Assembly (NCBI GenBank): GCA_019418625.1 | Contig: DYBL01000088.1 | Location: forward strand, 1-15,514 | Direction: 5' to 3' | Length of the DNA: 15,514 nucleotides | Source: Clostridiales bacterium | Lineage (GTDB): Bacteria > Bacillota > Clostridia > Oscillospirales > Oscillospiraceae | Shown: in pieces, positions 13,022 through 15,514 of the stretch | Layout: each line of letters opens with the position of its first letter | Numbering within the stretch: the stretch's first letter is position 1 | The notes under the pieces: model-generated | Databases searched by the model: none | Told to the model about the DNA's origin: nothing | What the model saw: the letters and a program-made list of their open reading frames with translations, nothing else | Program-made: the position numbers and the translations under genes

Positions 13022-14188
13022 ATGGAAGACGCGGTTTTGCGGCGCACCTGGGCGGAGATCGACCTGGATGCGCTGGAACATAATTACCGCCGTGCCCGGA
13101 CCCTGACGGGGAGCGGTGTGCGGTATCTGGGTGTGGTGAAGGCGGACGCCTACGGCCACGGCGCCGTGCAGATCGGGCGCAAGCTGGAGTCCCTGGGAGC
13201 GGATTACCTGGCGGTTTCCAGCCTGGACGAGGCCCGGGAGCTGCGCCACGGGGGCATCACCATGCCGGTTTTGATCCTGGGGCACACGCCCCCGGACATG
13301 GTGCCGGAGCTGATCCGCTACCACATCACCCAGGCGGTGTCCGCCCTGGCCAAGGCGGAGGAGTACAGCGCGGCGGCTGTCGCCTGCGGCGGTACGCTGC
13401 GGGTCCATATCAAGGTGGACACCGGCATGTCCCGGCTTGGTTTTTTGGTGCGCGGCGGCCATTTTGAAGGCGGTATTGCGTCTATTGCGGCGGCCTGCGC
13501 CCTGCCGGGTCTGGACGCAGAGGGCATCTTCACCCACTTTGCCGTAGCCGACGAGGACGGTGAGGAGGATGAGGCCTATACCCGGGAACAGTTCGGATTG
13601 TTCACCGCCGTCATCGATGCGCTGGCACAGCGGGGGCGGACATTTGCCATTCGCCACTGCGCCAACAGCGGCGCCCTGGCCCGCTACCCGGAGATGTATC
13701 TGGATATGGTGCGGCCCGGCATCGCCCTCTACGGGGCGGGCGCGGACGCACAGCGGCTGGACCTGCGGCCGGTCATGTCCCTCAAGACGTGTATTTCCAC
13801 CATCAAGGTCTTTGACCCGGATACCACCGTCAGCTATGGCCGCACGTTCCGCACCACGGAGCGCACCCGCATGGGTGTGCTGCCCATCGGCTATGCCGAC
13901 GGATTTTTCCGGGGGCTTTCCAACCGGGCGTCCGTGCTGACAGACCAGGGAAGTGCCCCCATCCGGGGCCGGATCTGCATGGATATGTGCATGGCGGATC
14001 TGACGGAGCTTCCCGATGTGCATGTGGGAGACGCGGTGGAGATCTTCGGCCAGCGCCAGCGGGTGGATGACCTTGCGTCCATACTTGGGACCATCCCCTA
14101 TGAGCTGACCTGTGCGGTGAGCAAGCGGGTGCCGCGGCTTTACCTGGAGGGCGGCACTGTGGTGGAGCGGAGCCTGCGGCTTTTGTGA
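13022..14188 (+). CDS. alr: Alanine racemase
   Basis: PLP-dependent racemase making D-alanine for peptidoglycan; 388 residues, normal length. The PLP lysine is Lys40 in VVKADAYGHG; the second catalytic base is Tyr291 in PIGYADGFFR. Further family signatures are HIKVDTGMSRLG (129-140), GIFTHFA (168-174), NSGA (215-218), MVRPGIALYG (229-238) and ICMDMCMADL (318-327). ATG at 13022 is preferred because AAAGGTGA lies 7 nt upstream and the protein then begins close to the family's LRRTWAEIDL. The earlier in-frame GTG at 12992 overlaps the lipoprotein stop and has its purine run too close. It is co-transcribed with nnr and the lipoprotein gene. Confidence 0.98.
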   Translation: MEDAVLRRTWAEIDLDALEHNYRRARTLTGSGVRYLGVVKADAYGHGAVQIGRKLESLGADYLAVSSLDEARELRHGGITMPVLILGHTPPDMVPELIRYHITQAVSALAKAEEYSAAAVACGGTLRVHIKVDTGMSRLGFLVRGGHFEGGIASIAAACALPGLDAEGIFTHFAVADEDGEEDEAYTREQFGLFTAVIDALAQRGRTFAIRHCANSGALARYPEMYLDMVRPGIALYGAGADAQRLDLRPVMSLKTCISTIKVFDPDTTVSYGRTFRTTERTRMGVLPIGYADGFFRGLSNRASVLTDQGSAPIRGRICMDMCMADLTELPDVHVGDAVEIFGQRQRVDDLASILGTIPYELTCAVSKRVPRLYLEGGTVVERSLRLL

Positions 14189-14245
14189 GCGGGACAGACA
14201 CTTCGCCCTCCGCCGGGACATAGACTGTCACGGGGCGGAGAGCGC

Positions 14246-14280
14246 GGAATTTTTTGCGGCGCCGTCCGGGTATAAATTCC
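14246..14280. promoter_or_regulatory. Dyad with a TATAAA word in the alr-mazF gap
   Basis: GGAATTT (14246-14252) and AAATTCC (14274-14280) form inverted arms around a GC-rich loop. TATAAA at 14271-14276 could be a -10 element, but I see no convincing -35 at 16-18 nt. It may be an operator-like dyad or RNA stem upstream of mazF; the function is unknown. Confidence 0.35.
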
Positions 14281-14309
14281 GCATCCGTGTGGGAGAATGA
14301 AAGTGGCCT

Positions 14310-14328
14310 CACCGAAGGCGATTCGGTG
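14310..14328 (+). other. Short perfect hairpin upstream of mazF
   Basis: CACCGAA (14310-14316) pairs with TTCGGTG (14322-14328) across a 5-nt loop, about 30 nt before the mazF start. No U run follows directly, so it is not a standard terminator; an effect on mazF translation is conceivable but unproven. Confidence 0.4.
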
Positions 14329-14360
14329 GCGGGTACTTCTTTCGGCGGAGTGTGAACTTT

Positions 14361-14729
14361 GTGGATACAAGTATCAAACGCGGCGATATCTACTATGCCG
14401 ATCTTTCCCCGGTGGTGGGCAGCGAGCAGGGCGGCGTGCGCCCTGTGCTGATCATCCAGAACGATACCGGGAACCGTTACAGCCCTACTGTGATCGCGGC
14501 TGCCATCACTTCCCAGACCGGGAAGGCGCGGCTGCCTACCCATATTGACCTTCCCGTGGCGCAAAGCAGCGGACTGAGCCGGGACTCCATCGTCCTTTTG
14601 GAGCAGGTGCGCACGCTGGACAAAAAGCGCCTGCGGGAGCGGATGGGCCATGTGGAAGAGGGCGTGATGGAAAAGGTGGATCTGGCCATTGCGGTGAGCT
14701 TTGGCCTGCCTCACGACCAGATGGTATGA
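14361..14729 (+). CDS. mazF: MazF/NdoA-type mRNA endoribonuclease toxin
   Basis: A 122-residue cytosolic ribonuclease of the MazF/PemK family, very close to Bacillus NdoA by eye. It has KRGDIYYADLSPVVGSEQGG (6-25), RPVLIIQND (27-35), the catalytic Arg27 and Thr50 (equivalents of Arg25 and Thr48 in B. subtilis), LPTHIDL (58-64) and DSIVLLEQVRT (75-85). NdoA cuts single-stranded RNA at UACAU. I chose GTG at 14361 because GGAG (14347-14350) lies 10 nt upstream; GTG at 14352 would add three residues (VNF read as MNF) but sits against the same GGAG. No MazE-like antitoxin precedes it: only 172 bases separate it from alr, without a plausible gene. Confidence 0.95.
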   Translation: MDTSIKRGDIYYADLSPVVGSEQGGVRPVLIIQNDTGNRYSPTVIAAAITSQTGKARLPTHIDLPVAQSSGLSRDSIVLLEQVRTLDKKRLRERMGHVEEGVMEKVDLAIAVSFGLPHDQMV

Positions 14730-14736
14730 AGCGGGG

Positions 14737-14768
14737 CCCCTGAAAAGGGAGCTGTCCCTTTTCAGGGG
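14737..14768 (+). terminator. Strong hairpin after mazF, without a U run
   Basis: Perfect 14-bp stem (14737-14750 with 14755-14768, loop GCTG) beginning 8 bases after the mazF stop codon. The next bases are GACCCGG rather than a T run, so it is at best a weak terminator. RNA 3'-end protection or attenuation between mazF and the next gene is equally possible. Confidence 0.5.
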
Positions 14769-14801
14769 GACCCGGTACAAAAGAATTTGGAGGGTACATA
14801 C

Positions 14802-15299
14802 ATGCAAGGAAAGAAAAACCGGTGGTTGCTGCGGGCAGTACTGCTGATGCTGGTTTGCAGCCTGACCACCATGACGGTGTCCCTGGCGGCGGAGGCGGGC
14901 ACCTCCGGCGACCCGCTGGTGACGCTCAGCTATCTCAACGGCACATTTCTGGACAGCCTTCTTGCCAAGGTGGACCAGAAGATTGACCAGCGCAACAGCC
15001 AGCTGGGCCTGAGCGGCTCCGGCGTTTCCAGCTCTGCCACGTTCTCGGTGGTGACGCTCTCCTCCGGGCAGACTCTTACCGGCGACATCGGCTGTGAGGT
15101 GATGCTGCGGGTGGGCTCGGCCACCTGCGTCTCTCCCTCCAATCCGGGACTTATCGATGAGTCTGCCGCTACCACCCTCAATAACGGCGGCGCCCTGGTG
15201 ACCAATCACCTCTACATGATGACCATCGAGGGCCGCGGCGTCAAAGCCGGCTCCGGCACCGTGAAGCTGCTGGTGCGGGGCGGATACACCATCGCCTGA
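14802..15299 (+). CDS. Small exported protein of unknown function
   Basis: I do not recognise a named family. The 165-residue product begins with a clear signal peptide (KKNR, hydrophobic LLRAVLLMLVCSLTTMTVSLA, likely cut near AA-EAG at about 30). The mature part has GDPLVTLSYLNGTFLDSLLAKVDQKIDQRN (36-65, probably helical), a Ser-rich linker, and a beta-type C-terminal region (about 85-165) with two cysteines (98 and 109) and an NHLYMMTIEGRGV segment. Proteins with an opening like SDPLVTLSYLNGTF are, from memory, common in Clostridia; the role is unknown. GGAGG (14789-14793) lies 8 nt before the ATG, so the earlier in-frame TTG at 14787 is rejected. The gap between SD and ATG contains two overlapping UACAU words. 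Confidence 0.85.
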   Translation: MQGKKNRWLLRAVLLMLVCSLTTMTVSLAAEAGTSGDPLVTLSYLNGTFLDSLLAKVDQKIDQRNSQLGLSGSGVSSSATFSVVTLSSGQTLTGDIGCEVMLRVGSATCVSPSNPGLIDESAATTLNNGGALVTNHLYMMTIEGRGVKAGSGTVKLLVRGGYTIA

Positions 15300-15313
15300 G
15301 CAACATAGTGCAA

Positions 15314-15350
15314 ACAGCCTGTGCATATAGATGGCACAGGCTGTTTTTTT
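15314..15350 (+). terminator. Terminator after the small exported protein
   Basis: Perfect 11-bp stem (15314-15324 with 15334-15344, 9-nt loop) followed by seven T residues (15344-15350). It probably ends the nnr-alr-mazF unit, so the next gene would need its own start or read-through. Confidence 0.93.
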
Positions 15351-15370
15351 GCGGAAAGGGAGGCGGCGGT

Positions 15371-15514
15371 ATGGAGCGGTATCCGTTGATGTACGAAGGC
15401 ACGGCGGTGGGGGAGCTGACGGCGGAGACGACCGGACTGTATGTGCGCTTTTGCGCCCAGGGACGGCTGCCGGACGACGGGCTCTGGTGTGCCTGGGCGC
15501 AAAAGCGCACATAC
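15371..15514 (+). CDS. Partial gene of unknown function, cut by the window end
   Basis: An open frame of 48 codons begins at ATG 15371, 7 nt after GGGAGG (15358-15363), and runs off the right edge. The product starts MERYPLMYEGTAVGELTAET and shows no signal peptide or known motif. The last codons fall in the right arm of a perfect 23-bp inverted repeat that ends exactly at 15514, so the final residues (QKRTY) may come from an assembly foldback rather than the true gene. I do not assign a function. Confidence 0.6.
   Translation, partial: MERYPLMYEGTAVGELTAETTGLYVRFCAQGRLPDDGLWCAWAQKRTY
15439..15514. repeat. Perfect 23-bp inverted repeat at the window end
   Basis: Bases 15439-15461 are the exact reverse complement of 15492-15514, separated by 30 bases. 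The right arm ends at the last base supplied, so the repeat could extend further. It lies inside an open coding frame and has no T run, which argues against an ordinary terminator. Confidence 0.9.

Noticed and set aside
14297..14548. 83-codon frame before mazF as a possible antitoxin
   Set aside because: It overlaps mazF in another frame for most of its length, has no properly spaced SD and shows no antitoxin-like DNA-binding sequence.
13830..15512. Open frame of 560 codons on the minus strand opposite alr, mazF and the exported protein
   Set aside because: Three well-supported plus-strand genes occupy the region; the minus-strand translation is Arg/Pro/His-rich and featureless.
1..15514. 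CRISPR array, insertion sequence, phage genes, tRNA or rRNA
   Set aside because: No regularly spaced repeats, transposase or integrase motifs, cloverleaf or rRNA-like sequence were seen on either strand.

Overview
The window looks like chromosomal core and near-core sequence from a GC-rich member of the Clostridia, most likely an Oscillospiraceae-type gut Firmicute (inference). The reasons are T-box leaders on metN and pheST, an IreB (UPF0297) gene, the order nnr - lipoprotein - alr - mazF (related to Bacillus ydcC-alrA-ndoAI-ndoA), strong Shine-Dalgarno sites, 17-nt-spaced sigma-A promoters and rho-independent terminators, all in a GC-rich background. I see no phage, insertion sequence, CRISPR array, tRNA or rRNA.

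Layout, left to right. (1) Bases 1-900, minus strand: the 5' part of a MetN-type ATPase gene preceded by a complete T-box leader with an AUG (Met) specifier, its terminator and its promoter. (2) 1018-1917, plus strand: a DUF368/PopT undecaprenyl-phosphate translocase with its own promoter; it meets the next gene head-on at a shared bidirectional terminator. (3) 1953-3300, minus: a PLP enzyme of the methionine gamma-lyase / 'aluminium resistance' family. (4) 3311-4676, minus: a two-gene unit of a 102-residue protein of unknown function followed by an exported SH3-SH3-NlpC/P60 cell-wall endopeptidase. (5) 4726-5092, minus: a single-gene ireB unit. (6) 5113-9203, minus: pheS-pheT with a Phe-type T-box leader; PheT carries an insertion of about 100 residues that resembles a second tRNA-binding OB fold. 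(7) 9203-10697, minus: a large lipoprotein that may be IseA-like. (8) 10771 to the window end, plus: nnr (NAD(P)HX repair), a small lipoprotein, alr, mazF without an adjacent antitoxin, a small exported protein, a terminator, then a partial gene.

Themes: cell-envelope maintenance recurs (carrier-lipid recycling, D,L-endopeptidase, possible endopeptidase-inhibitor lipoprotein, D-alanine supply, and IreB, which in enterococci is a target of the PASTA kinase). Methionine and phenylalanine supply are controlled by uncharged tRNA through T-boxes. The least ordinary items are the PheT insertion, the antitoxin-less mazF with two overlapping UACAU motifs at the next gene's start, and a perfect 23-bp inverted repeat ending exactly at the last base, which may be an assembly foldback.
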